Position numbers and translations under genes: made by a program. Below are positions 48,518-57,400 of a stretch of 64,000 nt of DNA, piece after piece. The DNA is from Achromobacter agilis (GTDB lineage Bacteria; Pseudomonadota; Gammaproteobacteria; Burkholderiales; Burkholderiaceae_B). The notes below the pieces were generated by a model. That model did no database searches, had not been told where the DNA came from, and saw only the letters and a list, made by a program, of their open reading frames with translations. Every line of letters starts with the position of its first letter. Within the stretch, counting starts at the first letter, position 1. The DNA is taken from contig NZ_UFQB01000017.1 of the NCBI RefSeq assembly GCF_900496965.1, positions 78,444 through 142,443 of the forward strand, given 5' to 3'.

Positions 48518-49423
48518 CTACGCATGCGGCCGGATGTGCTTCGGGACCAATTCCAGCATGGACGCGATCTGCGGGCCGTTGGTTCCGAGCGCATACATGC
48601 ACTGTACGTGGGAGGCGATCTCCGTCACGATGGGGCGGAACGCCACGCCGTTGGTGCCCGTGCGCGACAGGCATTCGGGCACAACCGCGATACCCATTCC
48701 GGTCGAGACGAAAGACACCGCGGTGAGCCATTGGCCCACCTGGTGTTCGATGCGCGGCACGAAGCCAGCCTCCGAACAGATCGACAGGATCGTATCGAAA
48801 TAGAAGGGGGACGATTCCCGGTTGAAGATAATAAAGTTCTCGTCCCGGAACAGATCGATCCGGACCGGGCCTTCCGGTACGCGATACGACGAGGGGATGC
48901 ACACCAGGAACCGTTCGCGGAACAGATTGATGCAGCCGATGCGCGGGCTGTCGTGCTGGACGAGGGAGTGCGCGAACCCCATGTCCAGGTCGCCGTGCAG
49001 GATGCTGTCGCGTTGGCGGATGGTCGACATCTCGTGCAGCGACACCTGGACGTCCGGATGGGCTTCGCGGAATGCCTGCATCAGCGATCCCAGTCCACGG
49101 TAGATCATCGACGCATGGAAGCCGACGTTCAGGCGCCGCCGCAAGGCGCCATCGAAGCCCCGCATTTCATCAAAGGACTGGGATGCCTGCGCGAGCAGAT
49201 GCCGGACCCGGAAATGAAAGGCCCGTCCGGCATCGGAAAGCTCCACGTTGCGGCTGTTGCGCACGATCAGCTTCTGGCCCAGGAACGATTCCAGCTGTTG
49301 GATCGCGACGCTGAATGGCGGTTGGGAAACGTTGCAGCGCGCAGCAGCCTTGCTGAAGCTCAATTCCTCGGCCAGTGCTACGAAGTACCGGAGGTGGCGC
49401 AGTTCTATGGCTTCCTTGTGCAT
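48518..49423 (-). CDS. LysR-type regulator of the thioesterase/CoA-transferase cluster
   Basis: 301 residues. HTH IELRHLRYFVALAEELSFSKAAARCNVSQPPFSVAIQQLE (6-45), effector domain from about 92. Similar in layout to BenM/CatM-type regulators of aromatic catabolism. It is the last gene of the minus-strand run 51391 to 48518. The LysR-type site upstream of the divergent Bug gene is its likely target. Confidence 0.9.
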   Translation of the reverse strand: MHKEAIELRHLRYFVALAEELSFSKAAARCNVSQPPFSVAIQQLESFLGQKLIVRNSRNVELSDAGRAFHFRVRHLLAQASQSFDEMRGFDGALRRRLNVGFHASMIYRGLGSLMQAFREAHPDVQVSLHEMSTIRQRDSILHGDLDMGFAHSLVQHDSPRIGCINLFRERFLVCIPSSYRVPEGPVRIDLFRDENFIIFNRESSPFYFDTILSICSEAGFVPRIEHQVGQWLTAVSFVSTGMGIAVVPECLSRTGTNGVAFRPIVTEIASHVQCMYALGTNGPQIASMLELVPKHIRPHA

Positions 49424-49429
49424 GGCGTA

Positions 49430-49828
49430 TCAGGTCTGGGTCAACATGAAAACGCCATTCGCGATGGCGATCTTCGTTCCTTCGGAATCATAGACCACGC
49501 CGCTGGCGAAGCAGGTCCGCCCGCCCCGGTAGTCGCTGTGGCACTCGGCGAGCAGCGTCGAGCGCGCAGGCCTCAGGAACTTGGTGGACAGGTCCAGGGT
49601 CGCCACCCGCCAATGCAATGGATCGTGAGCCCGCGCGGCCGCCGCCAGTGTGAAGTCGAGCAGGGCCATGATGGCTGGCCCGCTGATCGTGCCCGCGGCA
49701 TTCAGGAAGCGCTCGGACCAAGGCAGGATCGCCGTAGCCGTATCGTCCGACATCGCCTGGGCCCGGAGATCGAACAGTTCCGCCACGGGCGCTCGGATCC
49801 CGAAGAACGTACCGTCGTCCAGGTTCAT
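49430..49828 (-). CDS. PaaI-type hotdog thioesterase
   Basis: 132 residues. Hotdog stretch GTISGPAIMALLDFTLAAAARA, with the asparagine/aspartate region of PaaI enzymes replaced by a Ser/Gly-Pro turn, then STKFLRPARSTLLAECHSDYRGGRTCFASGVVYDSEG. It presumably hydrolyses an acyl-CoA in this cluster. Starts inside the VOC gene stop (ATGA). Confidence 0.8.
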   Translation of the reverse strand: MNLDDGTFFGIRAPVAELFDLRAQAMSDDTATAILPWSERFLNAAGTISGPAIMALLDFTLAAAARAHDPLHWRVATLDLSTKFLRPARSTLLAECHSDYRGGRTCFASGVVYDSEGTKIAIANGVFMLTQT

Positions 49829-50277
49829 GATTGCGCGTAGCCGTAGTATTCCAGGACCTCGGGCGGCCGTTGCGGGCCGGGCTCGAAAATCTCCAGCAGG
49901 ATGCGGTCGGGCGCTTCCAGCATGAAGTAGCCCCCGCCGTCCGATTCGCGTATGCCCTTCGGAATGTCCAGGCCGGCCTGGACCATTCGCCCGTATAGGT
50001 CCCGCAACCCGGCGACCTGGATGCCCAGGTGGTGAACCGCGTTGCGCGGCCTGGGATCGATCTGCTTTTCGTAGAGATGCATGGCGCCCACGCCGATCTT
50101 CATGAAGACGTTCCGGGTGCCGGCGAAAGCGCCGTCCCAAGCGATCTCGGCCTCGAACCAGCGTCGATAGAACGCGACCGTCGCGTCGATGTCGGCGCAG
50201 ATCACGTGCGGGTGGTGCAGATGGTAGCGTTTGGACGAGCCGTAGGCGTAGCGCAAGGGTTCCGGGGTATCAATCAT
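49825..50277 (-). CDS. VOC-family protein (glyoxalase/dioxygenase fold)
   Basis: 150 residues. HHPHVICADIDATVAFYRRWF (first His ligand), then HLGIQVAGLRDLYGRMVQAGLDIPKG and DGGGYFMLEAPDRILLEIFE (second His/Glu ligands). The reaction is unknown. It starts 4 bp after the CoA-transferase gene. Confidence 0.86.
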   Translation of the reverse strand: MIDTPEPLRYAYGSSKRYHLHHPHVICADIDATVAFYRRWFEAEIAWDGAFAGTRNVFMKIGVGAMHLYEKQIDPRPRNAVHHLGIQVAGLRDLYGRMVQAGLDIPKGIRESDGGGYFMLEAPDRILLEIFEPGPQRPPEVLEYYGYAQS

Positions 50278-50281
50278 GGAA

Positions 50282-51391
50282 TCAGGTCCCTGGAAAAACG
50301 GGGGGAGGGCAGCGATACGTGGGCGGCGTATCGGACAGGCGGATCGGCGACGCGATCCCCCGGTAGCCGGGATCCATGTCGACCAGCAGCCCCATGTGGC
50401 GGGTCTGGGGATCTTCTAGTGCGTCCCGCACATTGCCGATCATCGCCGCCGGCACGCCGTCGCGCGCAAGGCGGCCGACCAGTTCGCGGCCATCGGCGGG
50501 CAGCAACGCGCTTTCGAGTATGGGCCGCAGCGAGTGCCGATGAACCGATCTTGCCGGATTGGTGGCATAGCGGGGATCCTGCGGCAACGCGTCCAGGTCC
50601 AGGTGCCGGCAGAGCGTTCGGAACTGTGAGTCGTTGCCGATGGCCAGGTAGATGCTGGCCGACGACGTCTCGAAGCTGTCGTAGGGATAGATGTTCGGGT
50701 GGGCGTTGCCGGTGGGCGTTGGGCAGGCGCCCGTGCCCAGGAAGTTGGACGCATGCGGATGCAGCATCGAAATCGCATTGGCGTACAACGTCGTTTCGAC
50801 GGACTGCCCGCGTCCGGTGATCTCCCGTGCTCTCAATGCCAGCAGCACTCCGATGGCGGCGTTCAAGCCGGTCGTCATGTCGACCACGGGAAGTCCCACG
50901 CGCAGCGGACCGGATTCGGCGCTGCCGTTCACACTCATCAGGCCACACTGGGCTTGGACCGCCGTGTCGTAGGCGGGCAGGCCGCCGTACGGGCCATCGG
51001 GCCCGAATCCGGAAACGCGGCAATGGACCAGGCGCGGGTGCCTGTCGATGAACTCGTTCGCCTGCCATCCCCATTTGCGCAGCGTCGACGGTTTGAAGTT
51101 CTCGATCAGCACGTCGGCGTCCGCGAGCATCTCCATGAAGCGGCTTCGATCAGCGACGCGCTGCAGATCGAGGACGATGCTGCGTTTGTTGCGGTTGGCT
51201 CCCGCAAAGTACGCAGCGTTGGGGCCGAGGTCGGGCGGTCCCCATTGCCGGGTGTCGTCGCCGGAAGGTCCTTCGACCTTGATGACGTCGGCCCCATGAT
51301 CGCCGAGAATCTGCCCGCAATAAGGGCCTCCCAGCACACGTGAAGCGTCGATGACCTTGATGCCGGTCAGCGCTCCGAAACGCAAATCCAT
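50282..51391 (-). CDS. CaiB/BaiF family III CoA-transferase
   Basis: 369 residues. LTGIKVIDASRVLGGPYCGQILGDHGADVIKVEGPSGDDTR and NRNKRSIVLDL are canonical. The catalytic Asp lies in LPAYDTAVQAQCG (about 141-153). It moves CoA between carboxylic acids. First gene of the run leading to the VOC, thioesterase and lysR genes. Divergent from the Bug receptor gene; together they probably activate an imported acid as its CoA ester. Confidence 0.93.
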   Translation of the reverse strand: MDLRFGALTGIKVIDASRVLGGPYCGQILGDHGADVIKVEGPSGDDTRQWGPPDLGPNAAYFAGANRNKRSIVLDLQRVADRSRFMEMLADADVLIENFKPSTLRKWGWQANEFIDRHPRLVHCRVSGFGPDGPYGGLPAYDTAVQAQCGLMSVNGSAESGPLRVGLPVVDMTTGLNAAIGVLLALRAREITGRGQSVETTLYANAISMLHPHASNFLGTGACPTPTGNAHPNIYPYDSFETSSASIYLAIGNDSQFRTLCRHLDLDALPQDPRYATNPARSVHRHSLRPILESALLPADGRELVGRLARDGVPAAMIGNVRDALEDPQTRHMGLLVDMDPGYRGIASPIRLSDTPPTYRCPPPVFPGT

Positions 51392-51493
51392 ATTGATCCC
51401 TGTCTGTAGTAGGTCTTCAATCGATACGGCCGATTGCTCTGCAGAATTCTAGGAGCGCCATCTTTGCGTTCGATACGAACTGCGTATGGCCGC

Positions 51494-51508
51494 ATTCGAA
51501 GATCGAAT
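51494..51508. promoter_or_regulatory. LysR-type operator ATTCGA-N3-TCGAAT
   Basis: Perfect palindrome containing a T-N11-A LysR box (TTCGAAGATCGAA). A second TTCG-N3-CGAA lies upstream at 51469-51479. It borders a TTATTG-N17-TAGAAT promoter (51508-51536) reading into the Bug gene, an arrangement suited to LysR activation. Confidence 0.6.
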
Positions 51509-51566
51509 TATTGATGGATCCGCGCCTGCCTAGAATGCATCACCACTCTTGGTGAGGAGACAAAAA

Positions 51567-52535
51567 ATGAAAATGAGGCTCATGGCCTTGCTGTGTTGCG
51601 CCGCCGGCTTCGTCGCTCCGGCCGCCCATGCCGATACCGGATATCCGGCGCGCGCCGTGACCTTCGTGGTCCCTTATCCTCCGGGCGGCCCAGCCGACCT
51701 GCTGGCGCGCGCCGTGGCCCAGAAAATGGGCGAGCTCGCGGGCCAGACGGTGATTGTCGAGAATCGGGCGGGCGCCAGCGGCAACATCGCGGGGGACTAT
51801 GTGGCCCGGGCGCCCAAGGACGGATATACGCTGATGTTCGGCTCATCGCCGGTGCTGGTCATCAATCCGGGGCTGTACCGCAATCTCAAGTTCGATCCGC
51901 TGAAAGACTTCGAGCCCATCGCGGATTTTGGCAGCCTGCCCAACGCGGTGCTGGTCAACCAGAGCCTGCCCGTGTCGTCGGTGCAGGAACTGACCGCCTA
52001 TAGCGGCGAGCACAATGCCACCTATGCGTCGGCGGGCAGCGGCGGCACCACCCACCTGGCCGGCCTGCTGTTCGCGAAGTCGTCCGGCGTTTCGCTGACC
52101 CACATTCCGTACAAGGGCTCGGCGCCCGCGCTGCAGGCGCTGCTGGGCAATCAGGTCACGATGACGTTCACGGATGTCTATACGGCTTTTCCGTATATCC
52201 AGGCGCACAAGCTGAAGGTGCTGGGCGTTACCTCGGCGGCGCGCTCGGACCTGCTGCCCGAAGTGAAGACGCTGCAGGAACAGGGTATGAAAGATATGGA
52301 CGTGAACGTCTTTTTCGCGCTGGTGGCGCCCAAAGGCATTCCCGAATGCGCGCGCGCGCGGTTGGAGGCATTGTCGCGCGAGGTGCTGGAGGACAAGGGT
52401 ATCCGCTCGCAATTCGAGGCGCGCGGATTGCTACTGCCCGAGGATCCGTCAGGCGCTGCGCTGGGCAGGAAAATGGCCGCCGAGACCATGTCCTGGAAAA
52501 AGCTGATCCAGGAAACGGGTGCGGCAATTGACTGA
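51567..52535 (+). CDS. Bug/TctC-family solute-binding protein
   Basis: 322 residues. Signal peptide ending near PAAHADT, then VTFVVPYPPGGPADLLAR, VENRAGASGN, LTHIPYKGSAPALQALLG. It starts at the ATG behind GAGGAGAC. It overlaps the downstream hydratase gene by 17 bp and is divergent from the CoA-transferase gene, so it likely captures the substrate of this cluster. Confidence 0.9.
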   Translation: MKMRLMALLCCAAGFVAPAAHADTGYPARAVTFVVPYPPGGPADLLARAVAQKMGELAGQTVIVENRAGASGNIAGDYVARAPKDGYTLMFGSSPVLVINPGLYRNLKFDPLKDFEPIADFGSLPNAVLVNQSLPVSSVQELTAYSGEHNATYASAGSGGTTHLAGLLFAKSSGVSLTHIPYKGSAPALQALLGNQVTMTFTDVYTAFPYIQAHKLKVLGVTSAARSDLLPEVKTLQEQGMKDMDVNVFFALVAPKGIPECARARLEALSREVLEDKGIRSQFEARGLLLPEDPSGAALGRKMAAETMSWKKLIQETGAAID

Positions 52536-53349
52536 TCCGGCCCGTCCTCCGGATCCGGGATCGCCGGATGAACCGGCACGGCGCCGCGAGTTCGTGCAAA
52601 CGCTTGCGCAGGCCAGGCGCCTTGGCCGTCAGGTGGAAGGCGTGGACGCGATCTACGCCATCGACGACGAGGAAGACGCCTTCAGGCTGATGCTGGAGAT
52701 TGCGCAGGAGGTCGGCTGGGAAAGGCAGGGATGGAAGATAGCCGCAACAAATCCCGCGCTGCAGCGGAAACTGCGCACGCAGGGGCCCGTATGCGGCGCC
52801 ACCTTCCGCCGTTTCCATCAGCAAGCGCCGGCCGTCCTGCGCCGCGATGAACTGCTGGATCCGGTCATCGAGTGCGAGTTCTTTTTCACGCTGGGTACCT
52901 CTTTGCCTGCTCGCGCTGCCGCGTATGCCGAGGACGAAGTGGCGCAGGCTATTGCCGCGGTGCATGCCGGGATCGAAGTGGCGGAATGCCGCTACCCGCG
53001 CAAGGCCTTGCCCGCGGCTTGGTACGTGTACGCCGACGGGTTCGCTTCGGGCCGCTATATTCAAGGTCCGGAGCTGTCCGGCTGGCGCGTCCGCCTGGAT
53101 CAGGGGGTTGATGTCACATTGCGGCGCAACGGCCAATGGCTGGGGCAGGGAAGTTCGCATGACGTCATGGGGCATCCCATGCGTTCGGTCCATTGGCTGG
53201 TCAATCGCCTGCGGGCCGCCCAGGTGCCATTGAGGGCAGGCGACGTGGTCAGCTCGGGGTCCTGCAACATCCTGGCGGCGGCAAGGGCGGGGGATCGATA
53301 CACGGCGGAGTTCGACGGGGTGGGAACCGTCGTTCTCGACGTAGTGTGA
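52519..53349 (+). CDS. 2-keto-4-pentenoate hydratase-like protein (MhpD/FAH fold)
   Basis: 276 residues. GWKIAATNPALQRKLRTQGPVCG, VIECEFFFTLGTSLP (metal-binding Glu pair), AGIEVAECRYP and VVSSGSCNILAAARAGD correspond to the MhpD/HpcG layout. The late motif usually reads TGS; here it is SSGSCN. GTG start with AGGAA upstream; a TTG at 52528 is an alternative. Substrate unknown. Followed by a strong palindrome. Confidence 0.85.
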   Translation: MRQLTDPARPPDPGSPDEPARRREFVQTLAQARRLGRQVEGVDAIYAIDDEEDAFRLMLEIAQEVGWERQGWKIAATNPALQRKLRTQGPVCGATFRRFHQQAPAVLRRDELLDPVIECEFFFTLGTSLPARAAAYAEDEVAQAIAAVHAGIEVAECRYPRKALPAAWYVYADGFASGRYIQGPELSGWRVRLDQGVDVTLRRNGQWLGQGSSHDVMGHPMRSVHWLVNRLRAAQVPLRAGDVVSSGSCNILAAARAGDRYTAEFDGVGTVVLDVV

Positions 53350-53399
53350 CGAGACGCCGGCTGCGATGAGATCGTTGCCGGCCACATCCGAAAAAAAGA

Positions 53400-53428
53400 T
53401 TGACACGATTTATGCTCAACACTAGCAT
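53400..53428 (+). promoter_or_regulatory. Candidate sigma70 promoter for nadAB
   Basis: TTGACA (53400-53405), 17-bp spacer, TAGCAT (53423-53428). It is overlaid by the palindrome at 53404-53436, so a bound regulator would block it. Confidence 0.55.
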
Positions 53429-53447
53429 AAATCGTGCCCTTTTTTTT
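53404..53447 (+). terminator. Perfect 13-bp inverted repeat plus T-run: terminator and/or nadA operator
   Basis: Arms CACGATTTATGCT (53404-53416) and AGCATAAATCGTG (53424-53436), loop CAACACT, then CCC and eight T (53440-53447). It can terminate the hydratase transcript. The stem is AT-rich, unusual for this genome, and covers the promoter above, so an operator role is plausible too. Confidence 0.75.
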
Positions 53448-53456
53448 GATCTATAA

Positions 53457-53473
53457 ATGCTCAAAATGAGTAT
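53457..53473. promoter_or_regulatory. Second ATGCTCA palindrome upstream of nadA
   Basis: ATGCTCA-AAA-TGAGTAT, one mismatch from perfect, 15 bp before the nadA start codon. The half-site ATGCTCA also occurs at 53412-53418 inside the larger palindrome. A NAD-pathway repressor (NadQ/NrtR type) is possible but not shown. Confidence 0.5.
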
Positions 53474-53487
53474 ATAAGGAGACAACC

Positions 53488-54627
53488 ATGCAAGCCCGTC
53501 AGCCCCGGCCCATCGAATTCGACTTGCCCGCCACTGCGGGCTGCCCCAGCGCCGTCGGCCGCGCCTGGGCGCGCGTGCCTGAGCCGCTGCCGGCCGGCGA
53601 ACAGGCCGCCGCGGCCGATCGGGCGCGGGCGCTGCTCGAACGGGAAGGCGCCGTGCTGGTGGCGCACTACTACGTGGACGCGGCGCTCCAGGAGCTGGCC
53701 GAGCAGACCGGCGGCTGCGTCGGCGATTCGCTGGAGATGGCCCGCTTCGGGCGGGACCATCCGGCGCGCACCCTGATCGTGGCCGGCGTGCGCTTCATGG
53801 GTGAAACGGCCAAGATCCTCAGCCCCGACAAGCGCATCCTGATGCCCGACCTGGACGCCACCTGTTCGCTGGATCTGGGTTGCCCGGCCGCCGATTTCGC
53901 GGCGTGGTGCGATGCCCAGCCCGACAGGACGGTGGTGGTCTACGCCAACACCAGCGCGGCCGTGAAGGCGAGGGCGGACTGGGTCGTCACCTCGTCCATC
54001 GCCCTGGACGTGATCGCCGAGCTGCATGCGCGCGGCGAAAAAATCCTGTGGGCGCCCGACCGCCACCTGGGCGACTACGTCCAGCGCCAGACCGGCGCCG
54101 ACATGCGGCTGTGGCAGGGCTCCTGCGTCGTGCACGACGAATTCAAGGGCACGGAACTGGAGCTGATGCGCGCCGAGCATCCGCGTGCCAAGGTGCTGGC
54201 CCATCCCGAGTCGCCCGCGGCCGTGCTGGCGCAGGCGGACGTGGTCGGCTCGACCACCCAGCTGATCGACGCCGCGCGCAAGCTGGACACGCAGATCCTG
54301 ATCGTGGCGACCGACCAGGGCATCCTGCACAAGATGCGAGCGCAGGCGCCGGGCAAGACGTTCCTGGCCGCGCCCACCGCGGGCGACAGCGCCACCTGCA
54401 AGAGCTGCGCGCATTGCCCGTGGATGGCCATGAACGCGCTGTCCAACCTGGCGGATGCGCTCGAAGGCGGCCGCAATGAGATCCGCCTCGACACCGAGCT
54501 GGGCCTGCGCGCCAAGGCCCCGATCGACCGCATGCTGGACTTCGCCGAACGGCGCAAGCGCCGCGTGCAGGCCAGCGGCGACCTGGCCGGCGATACCGCG
54601 CTGTTCGCGCGGGTCGGCCCCGCCTAG
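53488..54627 (+). CDS. nadA: Quinolinate synthase
   Basis: 379 residues. Makes quinolinate from iminoaspartate and DHAP, with a 4Fe-4S cluster held by three Cys. Visible: [61 protein letters not shown], and the late [19 protein letters not shown] lies before the ATG. The nadB gene follows by 34 bp. nadC is not in the window. Confidence 0.96.
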   Translation: MQARQPRPIEFDLPATAGCPSAVGRAWARVPEPLPAGEQAAAADRARALLEREGAVLVAHYYVDAALQELAEQTGGCVGDSLEMARFGRDHPARTLIVAGVRFMGETAKILSPDKRILMPDLDATCSLDLGCPAADFAAWCDAQPDRTVVVYANTSAAVKARADWVVTSSIALDVIAELHARGEKILWAPDRHLGDYVQRQTGADMRLWQGSCVVHDEFKGTELELMRAEHPRAKVLAHPESPAAVLAQADVVGSTTQLIDAARKLDTQILIVATDQGILHKMRAQAPGKTFLAAPTAGDSATCKSCAHCPWMAMNALSNLADALEGGRNEIRLDTELGLRAKAPIDRMLDFAERRKRRVQASGDLAGDTALFARVGPA

Positions 54628-54661
54628 CGCGTTTGCATCGTTCTTACCGGAGAGCCGGCAT

Positions 54662-56257
54662 ATGGAATTCGACGTCATCATCATAGGGAGCGGATTGGCC
54701 GGTCTGGCCGCCGCGCTGGAACTGGCGCCTCGGCGGCGGGTCGCGCTCGTGTCCAAGGGCGCGCTGGCCGACAGCGCCAGCAACCGGGCCCAGGGCGGCA
54801 TCGCCGCGCCGCTGGCCGAAGGCGACAGCGTGGAGGCGCATGTGCGCGACACGCTCGTCGCCGGCGCGGGCCTGTGCGACCTGCCGGCCACGCAGGACAT
54901 CATCTCGCGGGCCTGCGGCGCGATCGACTGGCTGCGGGAGCACGGCGTTGCGTTCACCGCCGGACGCGAGGGCCTGCACCTGACGCGTGAAGGCGGCCAC
55001 GGACAGCGCCGCATCGTGCACGCGGCGGACGCGACCGGCAGCGCCATCGTGGCCGCGCTGGGCAGCCGCGCGCGCGGGCTGGGCGGCATCACGCTGCTGG
55101 AGCATCACAGCGCCGTGGACCTGCTCCTGGCCGGCGCGCCGGGCACCGCGGACGCCGCCTGCCGTGGGGTGCGGTTGCTGGACCTGCACGGGGGGAAGGT
55201 GTTCGATGCCGCTGCCGCCCACGTGGTGCTGGCCAGCGGTGGCGCTGGCCAGGTGTACCGGACGACGACCGCGCCGCCGGCCGCGACGGGCGACGGCATC
55301 GCCATGGCGTGGCGCGCGGGGTGCCGGGTGGCCAACATGGAGTTCACGCAGTTTCACCCTACGGGCCTGCATCATCCGCAAGCCGAGGGTTTCCTCATCT
55401 CGGAGGCGGTGCGCGGCGAAGGCGGCCTGCTGCGCCTGCCTGACGGCGCGCGCTTCATGCCGGCGCATGATCCTCGCGCCGAGCTGGCGCCGCGCGACAT
55501 CGTCGCCCGCGCCATTCAGGCGGAGATGGAACGCCACGGCCTGGACTGCGTCCACCTGGACATCAGCCACCAGCCTCGAGACTTCCTGATGGCGCACTTT
55601 CCCACCATCCATGCGCGGTGCCTGGCACTGGGCATCGATATCGCAGCGATGCCCATTCCCGTTGCACCGGCCGCGCACTACACCTGCGGCGGCGTGGTGG
55701 CCGACGTGGCGGGCCGCAGCGGCCTGCCGGGGCTGCATGTGATCGGAGAGGCGGCGTGCACCGGCCTGCACGGCGCGAATCGCCTGGCCAGCAATTCTCT
55801 GCTGGAGTGCGTGGTGACGGGCAGGGCGGCGGCGCAGGATATCCAGCAGCATGCCGCAGCGTTCCGTCCAGGCGCCCGAGAGAATCAGGCCGGCGCCATG
55901 GGGCCAATCTTGCAACCCTCTCCAGACCTGGCTCGGTTGCGGCAAGACCTGCGCCAATTGATGAGCCGGGACGTCGGCGTCGTGCGCAGCGATGCCTCGC
56001 TACAGCGCGCGGCCGCGTTCATCGGTCCGCTGCGTGCCGGCCTGGAAGCGCGGCTGCACCGTGAGGGCCTGAGCCTGGAATTGCTGGAGCTGCGCAATCT
56101 GGCGCTGATCGCCGACCTGATCGTGCGCGGCGCGAGCGCGCGCCGCGAAAGCCGAGGCGCGCATTTCAACAGTGATCGTCCCGGCCGGAACGGCGCGGGC
56201 CGAGCGGTGCCGCCCTTGCCGCCGGCAGACGCGGCGGCGTCCTTCGCGACGCCTTAG
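54662..56257 (+). CDS. nadB: L-aspartate oxidase
   Basis: 531 residues. FAD site IIIGSGLAGLAAALEL at 6-21, SNRAQGGIAAPLAEGDS, EFTQFHPTGLHHP (active-site His), AAHYTCGGVVAD and EAACTGLHGANRLASNSLLE. It makes iminoaspartate for NadA. The C-terminal tail after ESRGAHFNSD is Ala/Pro rich. The ATG behind GGAGAGCC is chosen; an open frame upstream overlaps nadA. Confidence 0.95.
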   Translation: MEFDVIIIGSGLAGLAAALELAPRRRVALVSKGALADSASNRAQGGIAAPLAEGDSVEAHVRDTLVAGAGLCDLPATQDIISRACGAIDWLREHGVAFTAGREGLHLTREGGHGQRRIVHAADATGSAIVAALGSRARGLGGITLLEHHSAVDLLLAGAPGTADAACRGVRLLDLHGGKVFDAAAAHVVLASGGAGQVYRTTTAPPAATGDGIAMAWRAGCRVANMEFTQFHPTGLHHPQAEGFLISEAVRGEGGLLRLPDGARFMPAHDPRAELAPRDIVARAIQAEMERHGLDCVHLDISHQPRDFLMAHFPTIHARCLALGIDIAAMPIPVAPAAHYTCGGVVADVAGRSGLPGLHVIGEAACTGLHGANRLASNSLLECVVTGRAAAQDIQQHAAAFRPGARENQAGAMGPILQPSPDLARLRQDLRQLMSRDVGVVRSDASLQRAAAFIGPLRAGLEARLHREGLSLELLELRNLALIADLIVRGASARRESRGAHFNSDRPGRNGAGRAVPPLPPADAAASFATP

Positions 56258-56275
56258 CCTCCGGCTGCGGCCGGC

Positions 56276-57130
56276 TCAACAGACACCGGTCAGCAGATGC
56301 TGTGCCGGCCCGGTCGCCGCCCGCCGGAAGCGGGATGGCGACACGCCCATGTGCTCGCGGAAAAATCGGGAAAAGTTGCCGGGCGTGGAAAAGCCCAGGT
56401 CCAGCGCCACCGAGGTCAGGGGCTGTTCCTGGTGCACCAGCAGCCGCACGGCTTCCTCGACGCGCACGGCGCTCCAGAACACTTGGGGCGTGGTGTTGAG
56501 CTGGTCCCGGAAGAGCGCGAAGAAGTGGCCTCGCGACAGGCCCACGCGGCTGGCGACGTCTTCTACGGCGATCGGTTCGTGGACGTGTTCGCGCATGTAG
56601 GCGATGGCGGCGCGCAGCCTGCGGTCGAGCGGGGGCCCCGCCGATACGGGGCCGTTCGTCTGGTCTGGCCCGGTGGACGATTCGATCGCAGCCAGCAACA
56701 GGGCCTCGACCTCCGCGTCGAGGTCGGCGCCCGGGTGCTCGTGCGGCGCGACGATCTTGTCCAGCAGGCGCCAGCAGCTCTGCCGCACGGCGGCGTCGAT
56801 GGGAACCCCGGGCACGGCGAAATGGAAGGGACGGCCGGTGGCGGCGCGCCGCTCGTCCAGCCAGGGCTTGGCGATGTAGAGGACAAGGAAAATCGCCGGA
56901 CCCGACCGTTCGAGCAGCCGGGCGTCGTGCGACTCGTAGGTGTTGGTTCCCAGCGCCAGGTGCTCGCTGTAGGGGACCAGCGTCTGGCCGACATGGCCTT
57001 CCACGCGCGAGCCGCCCAGCCAGAGGGCAAGCTGCACTTCCGCGTGCGCGTGCGCGATCAGGTCATCGCGCAGTTCCAGCACGACGGCGCGGCCGAACGC
57101 GCCTTCGTGCAAGGCATAGGTCTCCTGCAT
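56276..57130 (-). CDS. AraC-family regulator
   Basis: 284 residues. N-terminal cupin-like sensor (about 8-100; LIAHAHAEVQLALWLGG), C-terminal HTH pair (about 180-284; VEDVASRVGLSRGHFFALFRD and ALDLGFSTPGNFSRFFREHMGVSPSRFRR). The ATG at 57130 has AGGAG at 6 bp. Divergent from the FAH/hydrolase/amidohydrolase run, which it probably activates. Confidence 0.88.
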   Translation of the reverse strand: MQETYALHEGAFGRAVVLELRDDLIAHAHAEVQLALWLGGSRVEGHVGQTLVPYSEHLALGTNTYESHDARLLERSGPAIFLVLYIAKPWLDERRAATGRPFHFAVPGVPIDAAVRQSCWRLLDKIVAPHEHPGADLDAEVEALLLAAIESSTGPDQTNGPVSAGPPLDRRLRAAIAYMREHVHEPIAVEDVASRVGLSRGHFFALFRDQLNTTPQVFWSAVRVEEAVRLLVHQEQPLTSVALDLGFSTPGNFSRFFREHMGVSPSRFRRAATGPAQHLLTGVC

Positions 57131-57280
57131 CTCTGTCTCCTGTCTTGTTCGCCCCGTCACGCGAGCGAGCCTCTTGGGGCGGCGAGTTCATTGCGCGGGT
57201 GCGGCGCCTGCGGGGAATTTTATGGGCGTTTGAGCGCCAGTCCGGCGTAGGTGTATTCACCTAGCACAAGATCTGACTCT

Positions 57281-57308
57281 GCGATAAGTCCGCGCACCCG
57301 GCGATAAG
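57281..57308. promoter_or_regulatory. Direct repeat GCGATAAG, candidate AraC-type operator
   Basis: GCGATAAG at 57281-57288 and 57301-57308, 20 bp apart (about two helical turns), each followed by CGCGC-like bases. A TATAAA box (57327-57332) comes 18 bp later. This is the layout of AraC-family activator sites. Confidence 0.5.
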
Positions 57309-57400
57309 CGCGCCGCGGCCCGCGCCTATAAAGTGCTGAGTACCTACCGGCGCGCCGCAGGCCGGCCGGAGGACTGTTCAGGTAGAAGAAGGAGACAGCA

